A stretch of DNA of 53,358 bases from Bryobacteraceae bacterium (GTDB taxonomy: Bacteria > Acidobacteriota > Terriglobia > Bryobacterales > Bryobacteraceae). Location of the stretch: contig JABAQT010000079.1 of NCBI GenBank assembly GCA_019187195.1, positions 1-53,358 of the forward strand, written 5' to 3'. Positions 41,035-50,204 of this stretch are shown piece by piece. Within the stretch, counting starts at the first letter, position 1, and the number at the start of each line of letters is the position of its first letter. Below the pieces are notes generated by a model that saw only the letters and a list, made by a program, of their open reading frames with translations, did not search any database and was not told where the DNA came from. A program made the translations under genes and the position numbers.

Positions 41035-43145
41035 TGGCATCCCGCGCCGCCCGGCGGCAATCCGCCCCCGGCAAGAAAAAACCGGATCTGGACGATCCCT
41101 CCCTCTACCTCAACCGTGAATTGAGCCTGCTCGAATTTCAGCACCGCGTGCTCGAGGAAGCCGGCGATGAATCGAACCCTCTTCTCGAGCGTGTGAAGTT
41201 TCTCTCGATTCTAGGTTCGAACATCGATGAATTCTTCATGGTGCGCGTGGCCGGCCTGAAGAACCAGGTGGAGGCGGGCATCCACGAGCCCACTCCGGAC
41301 GGCATGACGCCCCGCCAGCAGTTGGACGCCATTCGCCACCGCATGAAGCCTCTCATTGCCGAGGCTCACCATTGCCGCGAGCGCATCTTCGAGGCTCTGG
41401 CGGACCATGGCATCCGCGTTCTCAACTATCACCACCTGCGCGAATCACAGAAGGAATACGCCAACCACTACTTCACCAGCGCCATCTACCCTGTCCTCAC
41501 CCCGCTCGCTTTCGACCCCGGCCGGCCCTTTCCCCATATCTCGAATCTCAGCCTCAACCTCTCCGTACTGATCCGCGACCGGCGGGGGGAGGAACATTTC
41601 GCGCGGGTCAAGGTTCCCGACTCGCTTCCGCAGCTCCTTCCGCTGCAAAAGAGCACCAGGGGAAACGGGAAACCCCTCTGCTTTGTCTGGATCGAGCAGG
41701 TGATCGAGGCCAACCTGCACCACCTCTTCCCGGGCATGGAGATCGTGGACGCGCATCCCTTTCACGTCACGCGCAACGCGGATTTCGCCATCCAGGAACT
41801 CGAGGCGGGCGACCTGCTCGAGACGGTCGAGGAAGGCGTGCGCCAGCGGCGGTTCGGCGATGTCGTGCGGCTCACCGTCGATGACAGCATGCCGGCCAAC
41901 ATACTCGACATTCTGCGCCAGAATCTCGAGATCGAGAACACCGACATCTATCGCATCCCCGGCCCGCTCTCCCCGGGACGCCTGCGCGACCTGCTCTCAC
42001 TCGACCGGCCGGAGTTGAGGGACCCTCCCTTCATTCCCGCCCCGGTCATCGGGCCGCTCGAGGAAGAGGACATTTTCGCGCGCATCCGCCGGGGAGATAT
42101 TCTGCTGCACCACCCCTTTGATTCCTTTCAGCCCGTCGTGGACTTTCTGTACGCCGCGGCTCGCGACCCGAACGTGCTCGCCATCAAGATGACGCTCTAC
42201 CGCGTGGGAAAGAACGCGCCGGTCGTGGAAGCGCTGCTCGAGGCCCAGAAGAACGGCAAGCAGGTGGCGGTTCTGGTGGAGTTGAAAGCGCGCTTCGACG
42301 AGGAGAGCAACATAGAATGGGCGCGGGCGCTCGAGCGCGAGGGCGTGCACGTTGTTTACGGGCTCGTCGGGCTCAAGATCCACGGCAAAGTCGCGCTGGC
42401 CGTTCGCCGGGAGGGCGATGTGATCCGCCGCTATGTTCACCTTTCCACCGGCAACTACAACGCCGTCACCGCCCACCTCTATACGGACCTCGGCCTGTTC
42501 ACCTGCGACCCGGAAATCGGCGCCGACGCCTCCGGCCTATTCAACTTCCTCACCGGGTATTCGGCGAAATCGGATTACCGCAAGCTGCTGGTTGCCCCCA
42601 TCAATCTCCGCAAGCGGCTCGAGGCGCTGATCGAACGTGAGATCGAGAACGCCGCCGCGGGCAAACCCGCTCACATCATTTTCAAGGTGAATGCCCTCGC
42701 CGACGCGCCCATCATCAGACAGCTCTACCGCGCCTCGCGGGCCGGGGTACGCGTGGATCTCATCGCGCGCGGCATCTGCTGCCTGCGCGCCGCTGTCCCG
42801 GGCGTCAGCGACAATATCCACGTTCGCAGCATCGTCGGCCGCTTCCTCGAACACACGCGCATCTTCTATTTTCTCAACGGCGGGCACGAGGAGATCTACC
42901 TCGGTTCGGCCGACCTCATGCCGCGCAACATCAACCGGCGTGTCGAGGTTCTTTTCCCCATCGAGAAGCCATCGCTGGTGCGGCGGCTGCGCGAAAAGGT
43001 GCTCGCCGTCTATCTGGCCGACAACGTGAAAGCGAGGCGCATGACCGCGGATGGGAGCTACCAGCGCGTCCGTCCGGCGAAGGGCCAGAAGCCGCTATCG
43101 AGCCAGGCGGTTCTTCTCGAGAAGCGGCGCGGGCGCGGCGCCTGA
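41034..43145 (+). CDS. ppk1: polyphosphate kinase 1
   Basis: PPK1 reversibly makes long-chain inorganic polyphosphate from ATP. This 703-residue protein has the N, H, C1 and C2 domains in order: YLNRELSLLEFQHRVLEEA and FLSILGSNIDEFFMVRVAGL at the start. The autophosphorylated His is H450 in LKIHGKVALAVRREGD and the second essential His is H607 in RFLEHTRIFYF. The 157-residue spacing equals that of the E. coli enzyme. The Arg in NRRVEVLFPIEKP lies in the ATP site. The ATG at 41034 overlaps the pntB stop by one base, so the gene is translationally linked to the transhydrogenase operon, an uncommon partnership. The gene converges on a cytochrome gene with a single base between stops. Confidence 0.97.
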   Translation: MASRAARRQSAPGKKKPDLDDPSLYLNRELSLLEFQHRVLEEAGDESNPLLERVKFLSILGSNIDEFFMVRVAGLKNQVEAGIHEPTPDGMTPRQQLDAIRHRMKPLIAEAHHCRERIFEALADHGIRVLNYHHLRESQKEYANHYFTSAIYPVLTPLAFDPGRPFPHISNLSLNLSVLIRDRRGEEHFARVKVPDSLPQLLPLQKSTRGNGKPLCFVWIEQVIEANLHHLFPGMEIVDAHPFHVTRNADFAIQELEAGDLLETVEEGVRQRRFGDVVRLTVDDSMPANILDILRQNLEIENTDIYRIPGPLSPGRLRDLLSLDRPELRDPPFIPAPVIGPLEEEDIFARIRRGDILLHHPFDSFQPVVDFLYAAARDPNVLAIKMTLYRVGKNAPVVEALLEAQKNGKQVAVLVELKARFDEESNIEWARALEREGVHVVYGLVGLKIHGKVALAVRREGDVIRRYVHLSTGNYNAVTAHLYTDLGLFTCDPEIGADASGLFNFLTGYSAKSDYRKLLVAPINLRKRLEALIEREIENAAAGKPAHIIFKVNALADAPIIRQLYRASRAGVRVDLIARGICCLRAAVPGVSDNIHVRSIVGRFLEHTRIFYFLNGGHEEIYLGSADLMPRNINRRVEVLFPIEKPSLVRRLREKVLAVYLADNVKARRMTADGSYQRVRPAKGQKPLSSQAVLLEKRRGRGA

Positions 43146-43146
43146 C

Positions 43147-43839
43147 TCAGTCGCGGAAGAACACTACAATCGATGCCCCGGTGGACGGCTCGACGCGAAT
43201 CCTCGAGCCCGCCGCCAGCGCGATGGGATCACGGAATTCATAGCGCCGCTTCCAGCCGGCTTTGAAATTGCGCAGCCAGATCAGCGGCTCGACGGACCCG
43301 CCGGGCTGCTCGGCGACGATGAGCGCCGAGGCGAGATCCGAAGACGACGCCGCCTCGATTCCGATCAGCCGCACCGCTCCCGGAACTTTGACCGTGTCCT
43401 TCACCAGCAGGCGGTTGCCCTCGAGAGCAGCCACCCGAGGTTCATCCGCCGAGATCTTCGGAGGATAGTATTTCTGTTCGCCTTCCGGAGCGCCGCCCTC
43501 CACCCAATCGGCAATCAGACTCACTTCCTCCTGCGAAAGCGCCTCTTCGTTCCGAAACGCGCCGAAACCTTTCACCGCTCCCCAGGGAGGCATCCTCCGT
43601 TCGAGCACCTCCTCCTTGATCGCCTTGGCCCAGGGGCGCGCCTCCTCGTACTTCATCAGAGACATCGGAGCGGAGCCGCCTTCCCCGTGGCAACTGAAGC
43701 AGCGCTTCTCGAAGATGCGAACGATTTCGCGGCTGTAGGTGATCCTGGTCGTGATCGGATCGTGCGCCAATAAGCCGGCGCAAGACCCGATGCCCACGAG
43801 GAGGCAGCGGCAACATCTGATCAGCCAGTGTGGCGGCAT
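43147..43839 (-). CDS. exported cytochrome c-type protein
   Basis: This is a 230-residue protein with an N-terminal signal (LIRCCRCLLVGIGSCAGLLA). A c-type cytochrome domain has heme site CFSCH (C47, C50, H51) and distal Met in MPPWGA (M83). The C-terminal half is beta-rich and lacks the copper-site His/Met motifs of its upstream neighbour, though both cytochrome domains share the pattern CxSCHxxGxxAPM-L-Y-RPWAKA. It probably carries electrons in the periplasm for, or with, the larger protein encoded directly upstream; only 7 bases separate them. The partner reaction is unknown. Confidence 0.85.
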   Translation of the reverse strand: MPPHWLIRCCRCLLVGIGSCAGLLAHDPITTRITYSREIVRIFEKRCFSCHGEGGSAPMSLMKYEEARPWAKAIKEEVLERRMPPWGAVKGFGAFRNEEALSQEEVSLIADWVEGGAPEGEQKYYPPKISADEPRVAALEGNRLLVKDTVKVPGAVRLIGIEAASSSDLASALIVAEQPGGSVEPLIWLRNFKAGWKRRYEFRDPIALAAGSRIRVEPSTGASIVVFFRD

Positions 43840-43846
43840 TCCGGAT

Positions 43847-45169
43847 TCAGTCTCCGCGCGGCGGCGCCTTTTTCGGCCGGAACAGATCGGCCGGATTCAT
43901 GTGGACATCGATTGCGACATCGAAAAATCCCATCATCATCTCTTCCCAGCTTTGCTCGCCCCAGTGTACTTCCTTTGTGGGATCGGGGTTGAAGCGGTTG
44001 TTGGCGGAGTTGTCGAAGGTTCCCGTCACCTCGAGCCGGGTTCCCCTGGGAATGTGCTTCGGCTCGGCGAACTGATACCACAGTTGCCAGTCGAAACGGT
44101 AGCCGGGAACATTCAGCAGAACCTCTGTTTCGCCCGTGGGATAGACGGCTTTGTAGAGGAACGACCTTCCGCGCAGGTGCATGTGCGGCAGCAGCGATAC
44201 GAGCTCGGCGTCTTCCCGCAACGTCAGCGAGGCGGAAACCTCGTGGCGCGCGGCTCCGGGCGGGATGGAGAACCGGTTCGTGGTGACCGCTGATGTAAAG
44301 ACTCTCTGCCTGGGCGCCTCCGTGGCGAAAACGATCCCGATGGCGCTCTTGTCGGAGGCGCTCTCGCCATTCGCCGTGTAGTGAAGTTGCAGCACGAGAT
44401 CGGATCCCGCCTTGAGCAGTTTCGCCTTGCCCGGAGCCAGCGCCTCGGGCGGCGAGCCGGGGGCGAATCCGACCAGAAACTCCTGCCCGCTGAAGCCTCC
44501 GGCATCTCCGCTCCGGCGTGGTTGCGGCTCCCCTCGCCGCCCTGTCTCCGCCTGGGGACGGGGGGCGAACGGCACTCCCGGCTTCTGGTCCGCGAACCAC
44601 TTCGATCCGGGCTCGCGAACAAAGGCTATGATGTGATGCACCACCTTACGATTGCCGGGGCGCGCTTCCGCCATCCGCACCCACTTATCCTCAGTCAGCC
44701 CGGTGGGGATGATCACATACTGGTAGTCCACTGTACCGGACGCGGGAACCGTAAACGCGCGCGGCATTTCAAAAACCATGTCCGGCTTGCCGATTCCCCA
44801 ACCCCGCACCCACTCGACCGGTTTCGGGGCATCCGCGGGGTTCCCCTCCCTTGCTCCCGAATCGACCCAGGCTACGAGAGTGTCGATGTCGGCCCGCTCA
44901 AGGCGCCTGTCATTCGACCATCTGCCGTGCGCCGGATCGGCAAACCATGGCGGCATCTGGCGGGTCAACACCGCCTGCCTGACCGCCTTGGCCCAGGGAC
45001 GGGTTTGCTGGTAGGTGAGGAAGGCCATGGGAGCGGCTTCGCCCGGCCGGTGGCATGACTGGCAGTGCTTCTGGAGGATGGGCAGAACATCCTTATGGAA
45101 GGTAACTGTCTTCGGAACGGTTGCTCCGAAGGCGGCCCCCGCCAAACCGAGGGTGACGAGAAGACGCAT
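43847..45169 (-). CDS. cytochrome c fused to copper monooxygenase-like domain
   Basis: This is a 440-residue exported protein with a signal peptide (MRLLVTLGLAGAAFGA). A cytochrome c domain follows (CQSCH with C36, C39 and H40; MPPWF with M72). A large domain then carries the copper-binding pattern of type II ascorbate-dependent monooxygenases: KVVHHIIAFV, LQLHYTANGE, LLPHMHLRGRSF and EEMMMGFFD near the C-terminus. In the animal enzymes the HH, H, HMH and Met positions hold two copper ions. Such fusions occur in Acidobacteria and Planctomycetes, with unknown substrates. The ATG at 45169 has GGAG 12 bases upstream and gives the signal peptide; the frame further upstream is rejected. A 154-base gap separates it from the acyl-CoA synthetase gene. 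Confidence 0.85.
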   Translation of the reverse strand: MRLLVTLGLAGAAFGATVPKTVTFHKDVLPILQKHCQSCHRPGEAAPMAFLTYQQTRPWAKAVRQAVLTRQMPPWFADPAHGRWSNDRRLERADIDTLVAWVDSGAREGNPADAPKPVEWVRGWGIGKPDMVFEMPRAFTVPASGTVDYQYVIIPTGLTEDKWVRMAEARPGNRKVVHHIIAFVREPGSKWFADQKPGVPFAPRPQAETGRRGEPQPRRSGDAGGFSGQEFLVGFAPGSPPEALAPGKAKLLKAGSDLVLQLHYTANGESASDKSAIGIVFATEAPRQRVFTSAVTTNRFSIPPGAARHEVSASLTLREDAELVSLLPHMHLRGRSFLYKAVYPTGETEVLLNVPGYRFDWQLWYQFAEPKHIPRGTRLEVTGTFDNSANNRFNPDPTKEVHWGEQSWEEMMMGFFDVAIDVHMNPADLFRPKKAPPRGD

Positions 45170-45323
45170 GTTATTTGGGCTCCTGCTTTTTCCGCGGGGG
45201 ATGATCCGCGCATGGGGCGGCGGGCTTTGTGGTTCCCCTCTTTTCCCCACTATACGGCAAGGAACGGCGGCCGGTTCCCGAAAAGTGGCCGGCGTTCCAG
45301 CCATTCCGCGCGAGAGCCCTCCG

Positions 45324-46739
45324 TTATTCCCGTGGCGGAGGCAAGAGATGCTTCCGCACCTTCCCCAATGCCGTCCGGGGCAAGGCGTCCACCTTCACAA
45401 ACTGCCTGGGAGCCTTGAAAGACGCCAGTTTTTCGCGGCAGCGGGCGGCGAGGGCCGCTTCATCGCAGTCGCCGCGGGGAACGAAGTAGGCCACCGGAAT
45501 TTCGCCGCGCACGCGGTCAGGGACGCCTACAACGGCGGCTTCGGCGACTTCCGGTTGTTCCATGAGAAACTCCTCGATCTCGCGCGGATAGATGTTGAAG
45601 CCGCCCGAAATGATGAGATCGCTCTTGCGTCCCTGGAGCGTGTAGTAGCCGCCCTCGCCGCGCACGGCGAGGTCGCCGGTGCGGAACCAGCCATCCGAAA
45701 AAGCTTCGCGCGTTGCCTGCTCGCGGCGCCAGTAACCGGCGAAGATGTTCGGCCCCTTCAGCAGCACTTCGCCGCTGTCTCCATTCGAGAGCCGGACGGA
45801 GACCCCGGGAAGAGGCATGCCGACGGTTCCCGGGCGGCGCTCGCCAATGTAGGGGTTGCTAAGGTTCATCATGGTCTCGGTCATGCCGTAGCGTTCGAGA
45901 ATGGTGTGGCCGAATTTTGAACGGAACTCCTCGAGGACGTGGGCGGGCAGCGGGGCGGAACCGGAAACAAACAGGCGCATCCGGCTTCCGATCTCCCGCG
46001 CCTCGGCGCCGGGAGTGCCGAGCAGCCGCACATACATGGCGGGAACACCGAAAAAGAGAGTCGGCTGGAAATCGAGAAATTGGGCGGCGGCGGTCTGGTG
46101 CTCGAAGCGCTCGAGGAGGCGCATGCGGAAGCCCGCGGCGAGCCAGCAGTGGAGCCCGTTGCCGAGACCATGAACGTGAAACAGGGGCAGCGGCAGCAGC
46201 AGGCGGTCCGCGGCCGTGATCTGCCAGCAGGTGAGCAGGCTGACGGCGTTCGCGAGAAAGTTGTTGTGAGTGAGGATGGCTCCCTTCGAGACTCCGGTAG
46301 TGCCGCTGGTATAGACCAGGGCGGCCGGCGTATCGCCATCGAGCGTGGCCTGGGGACGGGTGGAGGGCATCGGCGCGGCGAGGTCCCGCGGGCGCCAGAC
46401 GGCAAAACCCGGGGGCATGGAGCCCACCGCGACCACGGCCTTCGGCTCGGCGTCGTTGAGGATATGAGTGATCTCGCGTTCGCGGTAGAGGATGTTGATG
46501 GGTACGAAGATCACACCCACCTTGACGCAGGCGAGATATAGATCGATGATCTCGAGGCAGTTGGGGAGATAGACGCAGAGGCGGTCGCCGGCCGTGAATC
46601 CGCGGTCGAGCAGCAGGTTGGCCACCCTGTTGCTGCGCTCGTCCATTTCGCCGAATGTGTACACTCTGCCCTCAAATTCGAGCGCCGGACTGTCGCGGCG
46701 GCCGATGAAGCTCAGGTCGAATAGTTGAGGGAGATTCAT
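45324..46739 (-). CDS. acyl-CoA synthetase, malonyl-CoA synthetase-like
   Basis: This 471-residue ANL-superfamily ligase makes an acyl-adenylate and then an acyl-CoA. Motifs are YTSGTTGVSKGAILTHNN (P-loop), PLFHVHGLGNGLHCWL, YGMTET, TGDLAVRGEGGYY, the hinge GRKSDLIISGGFNIYPREIE and catalytic Lys in RTALGKVRKHLL. The FHVHGL segment and short length resemble malonyl-CoA synthetase (MatB) more than long-chain acyl-CoA synthetases, but substrate choice cannot be settled by eye. It is divergent from ileS with a 151-base shared region. That region contains AT-rich sequence with a possible -10 element (TATACT, 46851-46856) for ileS and no good -35. Confidence 0.88.
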   Translation of the reverse strand: MNLPQLFDLSFIGRRDSPALEFEGRVYTFGEMDERSNRVANLLLDRGFTAGDRLCVYLPNCLEIIDLYLACVKVGVIFVPINILYREREITHILNDAEPKAVVAVGSMPPGFAVWRPRDLAAPMPSTRPQATLDGDTPAALVYTSGTTGVSKGAILTHNNFLANAVSLLTCWQITAADRLLLPLPLFHVHGLGNGLHCWLAAGFRMRLLERFEHQTAAAQFLDFQPTLFFGVPAMYVRLLGTPGAEAREIGSRMRLFVSGSAPLPAHVLEEFRSKFGHTILERYGMTETMMNLSNPYIGERRPGTVGMPLPGVSVRLSNGDSGEVLLKGPNIFAGYWRREQATREAFSDGWFRTGDLAVRGEGGYYTLQGRKSDLIISGGFNIYPREIEEFLMEQPEVAEAAVVGVPDRVRGEIPVAYFVPRGDCDEAALAARCREKLASFKAPRQFVKVDALPRTALGKVRKHLLPPPRE

Positions 46740-46890
46740 TGTTTCTTCCTTGGGTGCCGGATGGCCAGGTGGGCTGCGCCGGGGACCGAACTCATCCGCT
46801 TGTCAAAGCATACCCCACACGAGCGCTCCTGTAGAATAAAAATAGAAGCCTATACTGCCGCGATAGAACCATCCCGGCCCGGAAATTCTC

Positions 46891-49710
46891 ATGTCAACCA
46901 ATGAAGTGGATTTGAAGAAGACGGTCAACCTGCCGAAGACCGGCTTCGCGATGAAGGCCAACCTGCCGCAAACGGAGCCGAAACTGCTCGCTCATTGGGC
47001 GGAAACGAAGCTCTATGAGCGGATCCGCGAGGCCAGCGCCGGACGTCCGCGATATGTGCTCCACGACGGCCCGCCGTATGCCAACGGCCGCATTCACCTC
47101 GGGACCGCTTTCAACAAGACGCTCAAGGACTTCATTGTCAAGTCGAAGACCATGGCGGGCTTCGACTCCCCGTATGTGCCGGGATTCGATTGCCATGGCC
47201 TGCCCATCGAGATCAAGGTGGACGCCGAATTGGGGAAGAAGAAAGCCTCGATGAGCGCGGTTGAGATCCGGCAGGCTTGCCGCGCGTACGCGCGGAAGTT
47301 CGTCGGGCTGCAGTCGGAGGACTTTCAGAGGCTCGGGGTTTTCGGGAAGTGGGATGACCCGTATCTCACGATGAGCGCCGAATACCAGGCGAAGATCGCC
47401 GGAGCTTTCGTTGATTTTCTCGATCAGGGATATGTCTACAAAGGTCTGAAGCCGGTGAACTGGTGCATCCACTGCCGCACGGCGCTGGCCGAGGCGGAAG
47501 TCGAGTACGAGCCGCACGCAAGTCCTTCCATCTGGGTTCGCTTCGCACTCGAATCGGATCCGGCGGCGATCGATCCCGCGCTGGCGGGCAGGAAGGTGTA
47601 CGGGCTCATCTGGACCACCACACCATGGACCATTCCGGCCAACATGGCCATCGCTTTCAATCCACGTTTTGCGTACGCCGCCGCGGAGGTGAACGGCGAT
47701 GTGTACCTGCTGGCGCGGGACCTGTTGAAGGAGACCGGTGAGAAATGCGGCTGGGCCAATCCGGACGTGCTCGCCACCTTTCCGGGCGCGCGGATGGAGG
47801 GAACGGTCTTCCGCCATCCCTTCCTCGAACGCGAATCGAGGGGGATTCTGGCCGATCACGTCACGCTCGAGCAGGGCACGGGAGCGGTGCACACGGCTCC
47901 CGGACACGGTCAGGAGGACTATGTCATCGGGCAGCAGTACGGCATTGCGACATACTGTCCGGTGGATGCGAGCGGGGCTTTCTTCGCGGCCGAGGGAGCG
48001 GACGGCGTTCTGCCCGGCGAGCTGCTGGGGCAGACCGTGTGGAACGCGAATCCCATCGTTACAGGCATTCTGCGGGAACGGGGAGCGCTGCTCGCGGAGA
48101 AGCGAATCGACCATAGCTATCCGCACTGCTGGCGCTGCCACAACCCGACCATCTTCCGGGCCACCGAGCAGTGGTTCATCGGAATGGAGCGCAACAACCT
48201 CAGGCAGAAGGCGCTCGAAGCGATCCGGAAGGTGAAATGGATGCCAGCCTGGGGCGAGGAGCGAATCTCGAACATGATCGCCACGCGGCCGGACTGGTGC
48301 ATTTCGCGCCAGCGGACGTGGGGCGTGCCGATTATCGTGTTTTATTGCGAGGGCTGCGGAGAGGCGTTGACGGACCGCAAGGTGCTGGACCGCGTCGTGG
48401 CGCTGTTTGCCGAGCACACGGCCGACGTCTGGTATGCGCGGACGGCGGCGGAACTGGCCGGACCGGACGCGAAGTGCGCCCGGTGCGGCGGGGCGGATTT
48501 CCGCAAGGAGATGGATATTCTCGATGTGTGGTTCGACTCGGGCTCGAGCCACCTGGCGGTGCTCAATGAGCGCTATAACCTCGAATGGCCTTCGGATCTT
48601 TATCTCGAGGGCGGCGATCAATACCGCGGCTGGTTTCACAGCTCGCTGCTGGTGGGAACCGGATTGCGCGGCGCGGCTCCCTACCGCGAGTGCGCCACCA
48701 ACGGATGGGCTCTCGACGGGGACGGGCGGGCGATGTCCAAATCGCTCGGCAATGTGATTCTCCCCGAGGATGTCATCAGGCAGAGCGGAGCGGAAGTGCT
48801 TCGCCTGTGGGCGGCGTCGGTGGAGTTTCACGAGGACGTGCGCATCTCGCCGACGATTCTCGCCAGGCTGACGGAAGCCTACCGCAAGATGCGCAACACG
48901 TTCAAGTACGCGTTGGGGAACCTGGCGGATTTCGATCCGTCCAAGGATATGGTGGCCGCTGACAAACAATTGGAGTTTGACCAGTGGATCCTATGGCGCG
49001 CGGGGAACCTGATTGAACGCTGCCGGAACAATTACGCCGATTTTGCGTTCCACAGGGTGTACCAGGCGCTCTACAATTTCGCGACCTCGGACCTGAGCGC
49101 GATTTACTTCGACGTGATCAAGGACCGCCTGTACACGGCGGCTCCAAAGTCGTTATACCGCCGCAGCGCGCAGACTTCGCTCTACAAGCTGACCAGCCTG
49201 CTGGCGCGGCTGATGGCGCCGCTGTTGACCTTCACCACCGAAGAGGCCTGGCAGCATTTCCAGCGCGTGGAGGGGGACCCGGACAGCGTTCATCTGACGC
49301 TGTTTCCCGAGCCGTCTTATCCCACCGAGGGGCTGCCGGCCGCGCAACTCGAGCGGGTGGCGAATTGGGATAAGCTGATGCCGGTGCGCGACCAGGTGCT
49401 GAAGGCGCTCGAGGTGGCGCGGCAGGAGAAGTTCATCGGGGCTCCGCTCGAGGCGCGCATCCGCCTGCAGGCGGGCGACGCGCTCTATCCGCTGCTCGAT
49501 GAGTACCGCGCGCAGCTTCCGGCGCTGTTCATCGTCTCGCAGGTGGCGCTCGAGAACCACGCCGAGGCCGATCTGGCCGTGCATGTCGAGGGAGCCGCCG
49601 GGCAGAAGTGCGAGCGCTGCTGGAAGTATTCCACCCTTGTCGGCATCGACCCGGACTTCCCCACGGTTTGCGACTGGTGCTCGGCGGCTCTCAAGGAACT
49701 GCGCGGATGA
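46891..49710 (+). CDS. ileS: isoleucyl-tRNA synthetase
   Basis: This 939-residue class I aminoacyl-tRNA synthetase charges tRNA-Ile. It has the HIGH-type signature PPYANGRIHLGT (residues 61-72), the editing domain with WTTTPWTIPANMAIAF and the DVWFDSGSSH segment. The KMSKS loop reads AMSKSLGN near residue 614, so the first Lys is Ala. The C-terminal zinc-binding domain has C907, C910, C927 and C930. Length is normal for the bacterial type. It is the first gene of an ileS-lspA-lgt operon, and its stop overlaps the lspA ATG by 4 bases. Confidence 0.98.
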   Translation: MSTNEVDLKKTVNLPKTGFAMKANLPQTEPKLLAHWAETKLYERIREASAGRPRYVLHDGPPYANGRIHLGTAFNKTLKDFIVKSKTMAGFDSPYVPGFDCHGLPIEIKVDAELGKKKASMSAVEIRQACRAYARKFVGLQSEDFQRLGVFGKWDDPYLTMSAEYQAKIAGAFVDFLDQGYVYKGLKPVNWCIHCRTALAEAEVEYEPHASPSIWVRFALESDPAAIDPALAGRKVYGLIWTTTPWTIPANMAIAFNPRFAYAAAEVNGDVYLLARDLLKETGEKCGWANPDVLATFPGARMEGTVFRHPFLERESRGILADHVTLEQGTGAVHTAPGHGQEDYVIGQQYGIATYCPVDASGAFFAAEGADGVLPGELLGQTVWNANPIVTGILRERGALLAEKRIDHSYPHCWRCHNPTIFRATEQWFIGMERNNLRQKALEAIRKVKWMPAWGEERISNMIATRPDWCISRQRTWGVPIIVFYCEGCGEALTDRKVLDRVVALFAEHTADVWYARTAAELAGPDAKCARCGGADFRKEMDILDVWFDSGSSHLAVLNERYNLEWPSDLYLEGGDQYRGWFHSSLLVGTGLRGAAPYRECATNGWALDGDGRAMSKSLGNVILPEDVIRQSGAEVLRLWAASVEFHEDVRISPTILARLTEAYRKMRNTFKYALGNLADFDPSKDMVAADKQLEFDQWILWRAGNLIERCRNNYADFAFHRVYQALYNFATSDLSAIYFDVIKDRLYTAAPKSLYRRSAQTSLYKLTSLLARLMAPLLTFTTEEAWQHFQRVEGDPDSVHLTLFPEPSYPTEGLPAAQLERVANWDKLMPVRDQVLKALEVARQEKFIGAPLEARIRLQAGDALYPLLDEYRAQLPALFIVSQVALENHAEADLAVHVEGAAGQKCERCWKYSTLVGIDPDFPTVCDWCSAALKELRG

Positions 49711-50204
49711 TCTCCCGCCCCGCGCGATTCGGCATCTCCCTCGCGGTATGGTTCCTGGACCGGCTGACGAAATACTGGATCGAGCGGAATGTCGGCGCCT
49801 GGGATGTGCATGCGGTCATACCCGGGGTGTTCAACATCGTTCACACCCAGAACCGCGGCGCGGCGTTCGGTTTTCTGAATCAGGGAGAAGGGATGTGGCG
49901 GACGCTGGTGCTGGTGGGCGTATCGCTGGCGGTTATGGCGTTCGTCGCCGTCCAGTTGTGGCGGCTTCCGCGGAACGTGTGGCCGGAGGGCAACGCGGCT
50001 CCCATCGCGCTGGCGCTGGTTCTGGGCGGGGCGGCGGGAAACCTCTTCGACCGCGTGCTGAGGGGATCGGTGACGGATTTCCTGCAGGTCTTTATCGGTC
50101 CCTACGAGTGGCCGAGTTTCAACGTGGCGGACAGCGCGATCAGCATCGGCGCGGGGTTGCTGATTGTGTGCATGTGGCGGTCCCGCGAACAGGCGACGGT
50201 TTGA
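49707..50204 (+). CDS. lspA: lipoprotein signal peptidase II
   Basis: LspA is the inner-membrane aspartyl protease that removes signal peptides from lipidated prolipoproteins. This 165-residue protein has four helices and the conserved boxes LDRLTKYW, NRGAAFGFL, GGAAGNLFDRVLRGSVTDFL (with catalytic D124) and FNVADSAIS (with catalytic D142). The ATG at 49707 overlaps the ileS stop (ATGA) and gives the family length; the earlier frame lies inside ileS. The lgt start codon follows its stop immediately. Confidence 0.97.
   Translation: MISRPARFGISLAVWFLDRLTKYWIERNVGAWDVHAVIPGVFNIVHTQNRGAAFGFLNQGEGMWRTLVLVGVSLAVMAFVAVQLWRLPRNVWPEGNAAPIALALVLGGAAGNLFDRVLRGSVTDFLQVFIGPYEWPSFNVADSAISIGAGLLIVCMWRSREQATV

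Noticed and set aside
46894..48969. 691-codon open frame on the minus strand opposite ileS
   Set aside because: Composition is His/Arg-rich and random-looking, with no domain. ileS is certain on the plus strand.
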